A stretch of DNA of 64,000 nt from Streptomyces sp. (GCF_031178505.1 NZ_JAPSIW010000001.1:1-64000); one strand, 5' to 3'. Shown: positions 32,020 through 38,813, numbered from the stretch's first letter. Program-made: numbers and translations. The notes: generated from the sequence alone by a model not told the origin.

Positions 32020-32081
32020 ACTGGCCTCCTCGGAGGGACGACCACACCACCGTGCGACCCGCCGGCGACGCCGGGAAGGGC

Positions 32082-32468
32082 TCACGCAAGGCGCACGAAA
32101 GCCTTCTCGCCGTTATGGAAGACGATCGTGAGCCCCGGCTTACGGCCCTCCTCTGACGACCACACGCTGATCGACTCCACATCCGTCGGCTCCGCAGCAC
32201 CCACCACCCCGGCCAGCCACGCATCCGGGGCACCCGACACCGGGGCCGCCTCAAACACGGGCGGCCCCGCCTGCACCGACGCCGTCGCCGTGTCGTGCTT
32301 CGCGCCCTCCGCGAGCTGCCCGATCACCTGCCACCGCGACTCGCGGCCCGCCACCGTGGCAGCCAGCGCATACGGGTGCGGGCCGTCATCAAGCACCTCC
32401 ACCCGCTGAACATCCGGGCTGTTCTTCAACACGTCGATCAAGTAGTCGCGGAAATCGGCGGGGCGCAT
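32082..32468 (-). CDS. hypothetical accessory protein (128 aa)
   Basis: ATG 32468 has AAAGGA; the upstream extension is repeat-like and lacks one. Alpha/beta pattern: FRDYLIDVLKNSPDVQRVEV, AATVAGRESRWQVIGQL, and a terminal LTIVFHNGEKAFVRL strand pair. No known function. Confidence 0.6.
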   Translation of the reverse strand: MRPADFRDYLIDVLKNSPDVQRVEVLDDGPHPYALAATVAGRESRWQVIGQLAEGAKHDTATASVQAGPPVFEAAPVSGAPDAWLAGVVGAAEPTDVESISVWSSEEGRKPGLTIVFHNGEKAFVRLA

Positions 32469-32615
32469 GAGAAGGGTCCTTTCGAAGGCGGCGGCGGCCA
32501 GTTTAGAGGCGAGCAGACAGGCCCGAGACGCAACAGCACAAGCGCGGCGAGCCGAGCCGCAAAGCACTACGCGAGCGGCGCCCCGCCCGAAGACGAGACG
32601 CCGCAGGTGGTCCGG

Positions 32616-32891
32616 TCAGAACTTGGTCGTCACGATCGGAGCCGGCATGGCTGGGACGTCGACGTCGAAGACCTGGGCCAGCAAGTAGCGGGCCATCGTG
32701 TCGTGCTCCAGCTCGGAGCGGCCGATCGGCATCGTCAGGACGATCTCTCCTGACTTGCGCTGGACCACAGCGCCGAAGAAGCCGCGATCGTCGATCGAAC
32801 TGGGGTAGACCTCAACTCCGGTTTCGGCAAGCAAGTCGGGCAGCGGGGTGTCGAGCAGGTGCGCGGGGGAGAGGGCAGGCGCTAAGCTCAT
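32616..32891 (-). CDS. accessory protein, paralogue of the 29661 gene (91 aa)
   Basis: ATG 32891 with GGAG 7 nt upstream. HLLDTPLPDLLAETGVEVYP, FFGAVVQR, MPIGRSELEHDTMARYLLAQ and PAMPAPIVTT align end to end with the 29661 protein, which only adds an N-terminal tail. Two divergent copies 2.6 kb apart on one element suggest specialised partners or immunity variants; this is inference. Confidence 0.65.
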   Translation of the reverse strand: MSLAPALSPAHLLDTPLPDLLAETGVEVYPSSIDDRGFFGAVVQRKSGEIVLTMPIGRSELEHDTMARYLLAQVFDVDVPAMPAPIVTTKF

Positions 32892-32928
32892 GGGTGAGCT
32901 CCAATCTCGCAAGGATTGAGTTGCTGAT

Positions 32929-32984
32929 CAGCGGCTGACACCGCTGGTGACTTCGACGGCCGGGGTGTTGACGCACCTCGGCCG
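32929..32984 (-). promoter_or_regulatory. double-hairpin 5' leader of the 32616-32891 gene
   Basis: On the minus strand: hairpin A (CGGCCG plus GGTG-type pairs, 32957-32984, one G-U pair), 10 nt, hairpin B (CAGCGG/CCGCTG with 6-nt loop, 32929-32946), 37 nt, ATG. The matching layout upstream of 29661-30029 differs in nearly every stem base while keeping pairing, which argues for a selected RNA structure. Confidence 0.5.
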
Positions 32985-33087
32985 TTTCTTGTGCCCGATC
33001 GCGCCAGTTGCAGGTCGCTCGGTCACAGGTCAGACCGTAGAGCTTATGCGTCTTTGTATCAAGGCTTCGCGCAGTGGGCACGCGAAA

Positions 33088-33111
33088 GCCCCCAGCTTCC
33101 TTGCTGGGGGC
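33088..33111. terminator. terminator of the GntR operon
   Basis: GCCCCCAGC (33088-33096) and GCTGGGGGC (33103-33111) form a perfect stem, loop TTCCTT, 18 bp past the minus-strand GntR stop; TTTCGCG follows on that strand. Confidence 0.75.
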
Positions 33112-33128
33112 GTCGATTGCAGCGCTGG

Positions 33129-33896
33129 TCAGACAGGCAAGTCGATGTGATAGCCCATCTTGAACCGGTGTGAAGCCTTCGTCAGGAGCGTGACCTCTAT
33201 CGGGCGGTCGTTGTCGCTGTAGACGATCCGGAAGATCTCCAAGACGGGCACGTCCCGCGGAATCTCCAGGGCAACGTACTCCTCTGTTGTCGCCGGGCGG
33301 GCGGCCACCACGTCATCCTGGGAGCGGGTGGGGAAGCCCATCTCGTTCAGCAAGGCCGGAGATCCGCCAGGGATGAGTCGGCGGTCCGCCAAGCGTGTCC
33401 CGCGTGCCAGCTCTATCGGGTAGTAGGAATGCACCATCTCGGCCGGCTGCCCATCCAGGAAGCCGATCCTTGATCGGAGCATTGCTGTTCCGTCGGCCTC
33501 TAGGCGGAGCGCTCGTGCGACTTCGACGGGCGGTTCCACTTCGCCGACATCGAGCATCTGGTACTTGCTGGTTTGCTGGCGCTTGGTCGCCTCGGTGAGC
33601 CAGCGGTATGGAGCGCCTGGCTCTGCGGGCGTGATGTAGTGCGCGGGTGAGATCGTTTGTGCCCGCTCGCTGCGCACGAACACGCCGACGCCTGTCTGAC
33701 CCTCCAGGAACCGCTCATCCTTGAGGATTTGCAGAGCTCGCTGAATCGTGACGTTGGAGGTGTCGTACTCGCCGCGAAGGGTCTCGTTTGTGGGCACTTG
33801 ACGACCGGGCTCCCAGTCGCCGGCCATGATCTTCCTGCGCATGTCGGCGGCGATCCGCTCGGCGAGGGGGCGCTTGTCCTGGTGCGGCTCCGGCAT
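33129..33896 (-). CDS. GntR/HutC-type regulator with UTRA domain (255 aa)
   Basis: ATG 33896; GAGG lies within the upstream gene's end. Residues ~8-75 are a GntR winged helix (LAERIAADMRRKIMAGDWEP; TSNVTIQRALQILKDERFLE). Residues ~95-250 are a UTRA ligand-binding domain (MVHSYYPIELARGTRLADRR; VLEIFRIVYSDNDRPIEVTL). GntR/HutC proteins of the KorSA/KorA type control transfer and copy genes on Streptomyces plasmids and AICEs, and the conjugation-like module begins just to the right. It is the second gene of a coupled pair. Confidence 0.88.
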   Translation of the reverse strand: MPEPHQDKRPLAERIAADMRRKIMAGDWEPGRQVPTNETLRGEYDTSNVTIQRALQILKDERFLEGQTGVGVFVRSERAQTISPAHYITPAEPGAPYRWLTEATKRQQTSKYQMLDVGEVEPPVEVARALRLEADGTAMLRSRIGFLDGQPAEMVHSYYPIELARGTRLADRRLIPGGSPALLNEMGFPTRSQDDVVAARPATTEEYVALEIPRDVPVLEIFRIVYSDNDRPIEVTLLTKASHRFKMGYHIDLPV

Positions 33897-33897
33897 A

Positions 33898-34428
33898 TCA
33901 GTCGACCTCGATCTCGTAGTGGAGGCGACGAGGCGCCTTCATGGTCATGAGCTGCACTTCGTAGGGGCTCCCGTCTGCAGTGAACGTCGTGCGCAGCAGC
34001 CGAAGGACGACCGCCCCCTCGGGGAGGACGAGCATCGTCCGTTCGGACTCGCTGGCGCTTGTGAACTCTAGGTCTTCGTGCACGTGACGCGGCTTGTAGC
34101 CGAGTTCGGCTAGCAGGGTTGGCGCGCCACCCTTGATTTTTTTCTTCTCGGCGAGACCCGTACCGCGGGCGACGGGGGCGGGGTAGTAGGAGTCGGCGAG
34201 CTCAATGACGTCGCCATCTAGCAGGATGGATCTGCGTCGAACGATCACCTTCTCTCGGCTCGGGAGGCGCAGGGCCTTCGCTACCTCCGTTGGTGGATCG
34301 ACTTCTGCCACCTCGGTTAGGTGCTGCCCTCCCTGGCCTCGCGTCTCCTGTGTCCAGGCGTCTGCCTGCTCGGCCTGCTGGGCGGTTACGTAGGCGAGCG
34401 AGTCGCCTGTGCGCTGCTTCTCGGCCAT
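33898..34428 (-). CDS. HTH-less UTRA-domain protein, paralogue of the adjacent GntR (176 aa)
   Basis: ATG 34428 with GAGGGGAGG. From residue ~40 on it aligns with the UTRA domain of the neighbouring GntR protein (VDPPTEVAKALRLPS; LADSYYPAPVARGTGLAEKK; VLRLLRTTF). The first 40 residues are a short lead with no winged helix, and the 171 bp upstream has no room for one. It is therefore a free effector-binding/dimerisation domain, translated just before the full regulator. It could hetero-dimerise with or titrate the regulator. Confidence 0.82.
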   Translation of the reverse strand: MAEKQRTGDSLAYVTAQQAEQADAWTQETRGQGGQHLTEVAEVDPPTEVAKALRLPSREKVIVRRRSILLDGDVIELADSYYPAPVARGTGLAEKKKIKGGAPTLLAELGYKPRHVHEDLEFTSASESERTMLVLPEGAVVLRLLRTTFTADGSPYEVQLMTMKAPRRLHYEIEVD

Positions 34429-34506
34429 CTCTTGTGCCTCCCCTCATGCTGACGCTGTTCTTCTGACCTCCTCAACCTTAATCCTTTGATGAATATGGAT
34501 GCGTTG

Positions 34507-34522
34507 GCTTCTGGCCAGAAGC
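34507..34522. promoter_or_regulatory. 16-bp palindrome in the divergent promoter region
   Basis: GCTTCTGGCCAGAAGC is a perfect palindrome midway between the leftward UTRA/GntR operon and the rightward excisionase-like gene; the flanks extend it loosely (TGCG on the left, CGCA on the right). Downstream ACGTTAAGCGT (34540-34550) is a second imperfect one. A good candidate GntR operator. Confidence 0.55.
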
Positions 34523-34599
34523 GCATCGCGAAGCTTGCTACGTTAAGCGTCAAGCCTTTATGGTTGCTCACAGATGCGAAGCACTCGACAGGAGGCGCA

Positions 34600-34794
34600 A
34601 TGCTGCGAGTTCGAGACGTCGCAACGCACTTCCGAGTGCACCCTGCGACCGTCTACCGCTGGATCCACAAGGGCTTTATTCCTGCCTTCCGGAACGGCCA
34701 GCCCTTCCAGCCCGACGATGGCGCCACAGGCGCCCTCCGGATTCCTGAGTCCGTCTTGAAGTCGACGGACGTTCCCGAAGAGGAGGTGGCCTGA
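34600..34794 (+). CDS. excisionase-like HTH protein (64 aa)
   Basis: ATG 34600 with AGGAGG. VRDVATHFRVHPATVYRWIH then KGFIPAFRNGQPF is the MerR/AlpA-type HTH and wing of excisionases and AICE regulators. It is the first gene of the rightward conjugation-like module, divergent from the GntR operon as in many Streptomyces AICEs. It could be the recombination directionality factor for the distant integrase or a module activator. Confidence 0.78.
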   Translation: MLRVRDVATHFRVHPATVYRWIHKGFIPAFRNGQPFQPDDGATGALRIPESVLKSTDVPEEEVA

Positions 34795-34958
34795 TGGCCA
34801 CGACGACCCCCGCTCCGCCGTCTTCCCGCCCGACTGCTCCTCTGCCTGCGGCTGCCGTGGCTGCCGTGGCTCGTCTGGAGGCGGCGCTTGCCCCGGCGCC
34901 GGCTCTCCGGACCGAAACCCTGCCTGTCGACTCGCCGGTGAAGGTGGTGGCGTCGTGA
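34794..34958 (+). CDS. small Ala/Pro-rich protein (54 aa)
   Basis: ATG 34794 overlaps the preceding TGA and its own TGA overlaps the next GTG, so it is embedded in the operon by coupling on both sides. The sequence is low complexity with a central AAVAAVARLEAALAP helix. Easily missed by gene callers; function unknown. Confidence 0.55.
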   Translation: MATTTPAPPSSRPTAPLPAAAVAAVARLEAALAPAPALRTETLPVDSPVKVVAS

Positions 34959-35329
34959 GTGCCTGGTCGGACAGGTGGGCGTGTCGTTGGACGACCACTC
35001 ACGCGAATGGTGTGGTTGTGCATGGGGCGGCGGAGCCGGTGCTGTCGGTGCTGGATGTGCGCGGTGTCGCCTTGCGCGACTTGTTCTTGATCGGCTTCAA
35101 CCGCAATTGCGGTTCGATCATTGTGCCGTCGAAGGAACGGGCCGGCGAGATCAAGGCTGCTCTGGAGCCTGCCTACAAGGTGACCGTGTCGTGCATGCAC
35201 CGGGACGCCTGCTGGCAGGCGGAGTTCGATCGCCGCGAGCTGGATGGGGCGGTGCCGTCGTGGCTGGTCCGTGACGTGACGCTGGCCGACGGCTCGACGG
35301 CGATGCGGGACGGCAGGTGGATTCGATGA
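34955..35329 (+). CDS. hypothetical protein of the conjugation-like module (124 aa)
   Basis: GTG 34955. Alpha/beta pattern with LRDLFLIGFNRNCGSIIVPS and VTVSCMHRDACWQAEFD. It follows the excisionase-like gene by overlaps. Not recognised. Confidence 0.6.
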   Translation: MSAWSDRWACRWTTTHANGVVVHGAAEPVLSVLDVRGVALRDLFLIGFNRNCGSIIVPSKERAGEIKAALEPAYKVTVSCMHRDACWQAEFDRRELDGAVPSWLVRDVTLADGSTAMRDGRWIR

Positions 35330-35544
35330 CGACTGTGATCCTGAGCCCGGCTGATGTGGCTGCGCATGAGGCCGCCTCGTATGTCCGCCGCACGATTCTG
35401 GCCCGCTTTCCGGCTGGTGGCCCGCGTGGTTCGTGGCCTGCGGATGAGTTTGCTGCGGCCCGCCGCGCGGAGGGTACGCCCGCCGAGGTCGTGATGGATA
35501 TTGCGTCGGACAGCTTCTTGGTGATCGTGCGGCCGTCCGCGTAA
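35326..35544 (+). CDS. hypothetical protein (72 aa)
   Basis: ATG 35326 overlaps the previous stop. Helix (ADVAAHEAASYVRRTILARF) and a closing strand (SDSFLVIVRPS). Unknown. Confidence 0.6.
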   Translation: MTTVILSPADVAAHEAASYVRRTILARFPAGGPRGSWPADEFAAARRAEGTPAEVVMDIASDSFLVIVRPSA

Positions 35545-35554
35545 CCCCTGTTCC

Positions 35555-35594
35555 GCCGTGGCGGCGGGTTCTCCCCTGGCCCCGCCGTCACGGC
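35555..35594. terminator. hairpin 1 before the 35711 gene
   Basis: 14-nt arms GCCGTGGCGGCGGG (35555-35568) and CCCGCCGTCACGGC (35581-35594) with one mismatch. Confidence 0.55.
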
Positions 35595-35622
35595 TTCACC
35601 CCCGGCTCTGGCCGGGTGCGAA

Positions 35623-35654
35623 GCCGCCGGGACCTCTCCCCCCGGCCCGGCGGC
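35623..35654. terminator. hairpin 2 before the 35711 gene
   Basis: GCCGCCGGG (35623-35631) with CCCGGCGGC (35646-35654). Together with hairpin 1 it gives two stems in a 166-bp gap inside an otherwise co-directional operon. Confidence 0.5.
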
Positions 35655-35710
35655 TCCTCACCTCACCAGCACCACCTCCACTACTCCTGCGTCCCTGAGA
35701 GGACCCCGCC

Positions 35711-35959
35711 ATGTCCGCTATGTCCACGATTCTGTTCGATGCCGATGCGGGCGTCACCGAGCTCGGCGTCAAGCGCCGCGCCTCCACCACGGTTGCCGAG
35801 GCGTCCGACGCCTACGCCGCCCAGATCATCGACGACTACCTGGCCGCCCGAAACGAGGGCCGCATCGACGTGATGCAGCTCGTCCGGGACCACGCCCAGG
35901 CCGTCGACCCCGACCTGGTCGTCGAGCTGGATGGCTTCGACTACCCGGCCGCCGCCTGA
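35711..35959 (+). CDS. hypothetical protein (82 aa)
   Basis: ATG 35711; an ATG at 35720 is also possible. Acidic, helical C-terminus (AAQIIDDYLAARNEGRIDVM). Its stop overlaps the RapZ-like gene start. Confidence 0.55.
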   Translation: MSAMSTILFDADAGVTELGVKRRASTTVAEASDAYAAQIIDDYLAARNEGRIDVMQLVRDHAQAVDPDLVVELDGFDYPAAA

Positions 35960-36339
35960 TGGCCACGGTCGCGATCGTGTCGTTCGGGTTCCTGCACGAC
36001 GCCGCCCCGGAAGCCGACGTGGTCCTCGACCTGCGGCGCGCGTTCCGTGACCCGCACGTCGACCCGCGCATGCAGCAGCTGACCGGCCGGGACCGTCTGG
36101 TGCGGCGTGCGGTGATGCGCACCACCGGCATCCGCCCGTTGCTGCGGGCCACAGTGCGGCAGGTCCTCGCCTACACCAAGGGCCCGAAGGGCGACCACAT
36201 CGTCGTCGGATCGGGTTGTGCGGGCGGCCGTCACCGCTCCGTCGTGGTCGCCGAACGCCTTGCCCGCCGTCTGCGCCGCCGCGGCCACACCGTCACCGTC
36301 CACCACCGCGACATCCGCAAACCCGTCGTACAGCGCTAA
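35959..36339 (+). CDS. stand-alone RapZ C-terminal-domain protein (126 aa)
   Basis: ATG 35959. The sequence covers only the C-terminal domain of RapZ (RNase adapter): DVVLDLRRAFRDPHVDP, the PLTGRD equivalent QLTGRDRLVRRA, then GCAGGRHRSV (residues 86-95) and VTVHHRDIRK. The N-terminal P-loop kinase domain of RapZ is missing. In RapZ this domain forms the tetramer, senses glucosamine-6-phosphate and binds small RNAs. A solitary copy inside a transfer module suggests RNA or sugar-phosphate sensing; this is inference. Confidence 0.8.
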   Translation: MATVAIVSFGFLHDAAPEADVVLDLRRAFRDPHVDPRMQQLTGRDRLVRRAVMRTTGIRPLLRATVRQVLAYTKGPKGDHIVVGSGCAGGRHRSVVVAERLARRLRRRGHTVTVHHRDIRKPVVQR

Positions 36340-36350
36340 CCCCGATGACC

Positions 36351-36398
36351 GCCGTGCCGGCGGGCGAACCGCGGACCCATTCCGCCCGCCAGCACGGC
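36351..36398. terminator. long hairpin after the RapZ-like gene
   Basis: 16-nt arms GCCGTGCCGGCGGGCG (36351-36366) and CGCCCGCCAGCACGGC (36383-36398), one mismatch. Confidence 0.6.
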
Positions 36399-36401
36399 TC
36401 A

Positions 36402-36450
36402 GCCCCGGTGATCTGCCGTGAAGGGTGCCCGATCGACTCGGGCCCGGGGC
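36402..36450. terminator. nested double hairpin
   Basis: Outer arms GCCCCGG (36402-36408) and CCGGGGC (36444-36450) enclose an inner GCCCGA/TCGGGC hairpin (36427-36443). It sits just before the ribosome site of the next gene. Confidence 0.5.
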
Positions 36451-36486
36451 GCGCACCACACCCGAATCCCAGACGAAGGAGACGAC

Positions 36487-36681
36487 ATGGCCCGCAACCT
36501 TGACGAGTTCGCCGCCGATCTCGCTGCCGTGACCGCGCAGGCAGCCCAGGCCGGCATCGGCACCCTGAAGGCCGATGCCCTTCTCGAAGCGTCCCGGCAG
36601 GGCGACGAGCAGGCCGTCCGTGACATCGCCAACAGCATGTCGACGGCCGAGCTGCAGGCTTTCCAGCGGAAGCACGGCTGA
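36487..36681 (+). CDS. small helical protein (64 aa)
   Basis: ATG 36487 with AAGGAG. Fully helical (NLDEFAADLAAVTAQAAQAG; AVRDIANSMSTAELQAFQRK). Unknown; overlaps the next start. Confidence 0.6.
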   Translation: MARNLDEFAADLAAVTAQAAQAGIGTLKADALLEASRQGDEQAVRDIANSMSTAELQAFQRKHG

Positions 36682-36911
36682 TGGGCCGGGGCGATGTCGA
36701 TGACGTCGGCTCCCGGATCGGTGCCGCAGCCGATCAGTACGTGCCCAGCCGTAAGCCGAGCGCCCTCCAGTGCGCGGATGCGGCGGCTGTCCTTGACGAC
36801 ATGGTGCGGGTGGCCGAGCAGTACGGCGTGACCTTCGCCGACTTCGATGCGGTCGCCGACTTTCCGCGCCTCGTCATCCAGCTGATCCAGCAGCGCGACG
36901 CCCAGGTCTGA
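36681..36911 (+). CDS. small helical protein (76 aa)
   Basis: ATG 36681. Helices around AAAVLDDMVRVAEQYG and FPRLVIQLIQQRDAQ. Unknown. Confidence 0.6.
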   Translation: MGRGDVDDVGSRIGAAADQYVPSRKPSALQCADAAAVLDDMVRVAEQYGVTFADFDAVADFPRLVIQLIQQRDAQV

Positions 36912-36924
36912 CCGGCTGCCCGAT

Positions 36925-36945
36925 CCGCCCGTCCCGCACGGGCGG
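36925..36945. terminator. hairpin between small genes
   Basis: CCGCCCGT (36925-36932) with ACGGGCGG (36938-36945), 5-nt loop. Confidence 0.5.
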
Positions 36946-36994
36946 TGAGGGGAGCCGGGACAGCCCCGGAGTCCATACCCGAAGGGAGCCCGTC

Positions 36995-37171
36995 ATGGGC
37001 TGGAAGAACAAGATCCTCGGCGCGCCGGAGGCCGTCGCCGCCCACAAGCAGGCGACCGCTGACCTGGAGCGCTTCAACACCCGCGACCAGGACGACACCG
37101 ACCCCGACTACCTGGCTGCGAACGAGCGCAAGGGTGAGACCGCCAAGGACGTGCCGTGGTACCGCCGCTGA
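36995..37171 (+). CDS. small charged protein of the transfer module (58 aa)
   Basis: ATG 36995 with GAAGGGAG. Reads WKNKILGAPEAVAAHKQATA, then a DQDDTDPDY acidic stretch and VPWYRR at the end. It is a convincing gene in codon use and spacing. Unknown role; similar small acidic proteins sit before membrane Spd genes. Confidence 0.62.
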   Translation: MGWKNKILGAPEAVAAHKQATADLERFNTRDQDDTDPDYLAANERKGETAKDVPWYRR

Positions 37172-37203
37172 CCAGTCGCCCTTCAACCTGAAAGGAAGAG
37201 ATC

Positions 37204-38310
37204 ATGGAGTTGCTGAGGCGGCTGATGGCCCGTCTGAACGTGTTCGCTGTGGTGGAGGCTCTCCTCACGCTCGCCGCGTTGACGCTGGTCGCGGTGACCG
37301 TGGGCGGGCAGCTCGGCCACATTCTCGGCCTCCACGGCACCCTCGGCCTGGCGGCGGGCTGGTCGATCGCGATCGTGTACGACGCGCTGTGGATTGGTGC
37401 GCTGCGCATGTCGGAGCAGGCGATCCGGCTGCGGTCGCGTGTCGGCATGATCGTGATGCTGGGACTGTCGGCGGTGGCGGTCGGGGTGTCCACCGGCACC
37501 CTGCTCGTCCTTGGGCACGCGCAGGTGTTCGCGTTCGTTCCTGTCGCCGCCGCGCTGTTCATGGGGCTGCGCCTGTTCGCGGGGAACGTCCTCGCGGACG
37601 GGGCGACGGCGGCGCAGATCGCCGAGCAGTCCGCTGGCGACCGCAACGCCCGCGCCTTGGCCGCGGCCGACGCCCGCCACATGCGGGTCGAGGCGCGCAC
37701 CGACGTGGTTGCGGAGACGGCGTCCCATCTCGCGTCGGTGGAGCGGCAGGTCGCCCAGTCGCAGATGCTCACCAAGGGGCAGAAGCAGATCGACAAGGCC
37801 CGCGCCAAGGCCGAGAAGAAGCTGACCAAGTCCGACGAGCGGCATGGCGAGAAGGCCCGCGCGTTCGCTGCCAGGCGTCTCGAAGGGGCAGTTCCGCAGC
37901 CTGTGGTCACGGCCGTGAGCGCCGGGCGCGGTGACCAGGAGGGTCACGCAGTGGTCACACAGGTCACCCCGCAGATTGCACCTGTGGTCACGTCTCCTGC
38001 GAGTCGGGACGAATCGGGCGTGCAGGTGCCTGGGGAGACAGCCGGGCATCAGACCCCGGTACAGAACCCGATGAAGCTGCAGGAGCTCGCCGATGCCGCC
38101 GGCGTCCCGGTGCCGCAGAAGGACTCCAAGCTCAGCGACGAGCAGCTCGACGTAGTCCTGCGCTGGCTCCGATACAACATGGATCCGCCGCGCTCCTACC
38201 GCCAGGCACAGGACGAGTTCCGCGCCCGCGGCTTCCGCGCCCGCGAAGAACGCGTCCGAACCTCCTGGCGCGCGATCGAAGCCCGCGAGACCGGCGCCCC
38301 TGCCCGATAG
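37204..38310 (+). CDS. Spd-like membrane protein of the transfer module (368 aa)
   Basis: ATG 37204 with AAAGGAAG. Four transmembrane helices lie in residues ~12-125 (LLTLAALTLVAVTVGGQLGH; GMIVMLGLSAVAVGVSTGTL; FVPVAAALFMGL). A charged coiled coil (IDKARAKAEKKLTKSDERHG) and a C-terminal DNA-binding-like domain follow (QLDVVLRWLRYNMDPPRSYR; VRTSWRAIEAR). This layout of membrane N-terminus and wHTH-like C-terminus is typical of spread proteins in Streptomyces conjugative elements, which move DNA between hyphal compartments. Its gene contains a GGTCAC cluster near 37905-37991. Confidence 0.72.
   Translation: MELLRRLMARLNVFAVVEALLTLAALTLVAVTVGGQLGHILGLHGTLGLAAGWSIAIVYDALWIGALRMSEQAIRLRSRVGMIVMLGLSAVAVGVSTGTLLVLGHAQVFAFVPVAAALFMGLRLFAGNVLADGATAAQIAEQSAGDRNARALAAADARHMRVEARTDVVAETASHLASVERQVAQSQMLTKGQKQIDKARAKAEKKLTKSDERHGEKARAFAARRLEGAVPQPVVTAVSAGRGDQEGHAVVTQVTPQIAPVVTSPASRDESGVQVPGETAGHQTPVQNPMKLQELADAAGVPVPQKDSKLSDEQLDVVLRWLRYNMDPPRSYRQAQDEFRARGFRAREERVRTSWRAIEARETGAPAR
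37905..37991. repeat. cluster of GGTCAC repeats inside the Spd-like gene
   Basis: GGTCAC occurs at about 37905, 37943, 37953, 37962 and 37986, and inverted GTGACC at 37931; CCTGTGGTCACG is repeated exactly at 37901-37912 and 37981-37992. The encoded stretch is a Val/Thr/Gln-rich linker, so protein constraint explains only part of it. Confidence 0.45.
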
Positions 38311-38399
38311 CCGGCACCACCAGTGAGGCCCAGTGCCCCCAGCCCTGGACCTTGCTGCGCCTGCCGGACGCAGTCGACAGAACAAAACCGCAGGTGAAC

Positions 38400-38456
38400 G
38401 GCCCGGTGAGTGACCCGGTGAGCGGAACAGGCGCAGACCCGGCAAGCAGACCCGGA
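38400..38456. repeat. GACCCGG direct repeats (candidate TraB recognition / clt site)
   Basis: In the 197-bp non-coding gap after the Spd-like gene, GACCCGG occurs at 38412, 38436 and 38449 on the same strand, with a GGCCCGGT variant at about 38401-38408. The last copy reads GACCCGGA. Octamers of that sequence are the recognition repeats bound by the TraB translocase of plasmid pSVH1. The region lies 2 kb upstream of the translocase gene. Confidence 0.5.
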
Positions 38457-38507
38457 CGCCACCAGTCCCACCGCAGCAAGCAACGACGAAACGAAAGGAG
38501 GCCAGCC

Positions 38508-38696
38508 GTGCGCGGTGCCGCCTACTGGCCCAAGGAGATCAAGCGGGCCGATCGGCTGTCCCCGAAGTCGGGGGCGATCCGCCGGATGGACCGGCTGCGG
38601 AGCACGCTCGGCCGCCTGGATCCGGTGGTGGCGAACCGTGCGTGGCGTGAGGTCGGCGATGCCCTTCAACGCATCGCCGACCGCTACACCCAGTGA
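38508..38696 (+). CDS. small basic protein (62 aa)
   Basis: GTG 38508 with AAAGGAGG. Basic and helical (YWPKEIKRADRLSPKSGAIR; ANRAWREVGDALQRIADRY). Unknown, follows the repeat region. Confidence 0.6.
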   Translation: MRGAAYWPKEIKRADRLSPKSGAIRRMDRLRSTLGRLDPVVANRAWREVGDALQRIADRYTQ

Positions 38697-38763
38697 ACAT
38701 TCACTCGTTCATTCACCCGGTCGACAAGTGAACGTTCCGGATGCTACGCGCGCACGTGCGCGC
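38692..38763. promoter_or_regulatory. palindrome-rich promoter region of the second transfer operon
   Basis: AGTGAACATTCACT (38692-38705) is an almost perfect palindrome, AGTGAACGTTC repeats its left half at 38727-38737, and GCGCGCACGTGCGCGC (38748-38763) is a perfect 16-bp palindrome. They fill the 117-bp gap before the 38814 gene and probably hold its promoter and operators. Confidence 0.5.
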
Positions 38764-38813
38764 ACGAACCCCGCCGTTCACCCGCCCCGATCACAGCCAG
38801 TTAGGGGAAGTTG

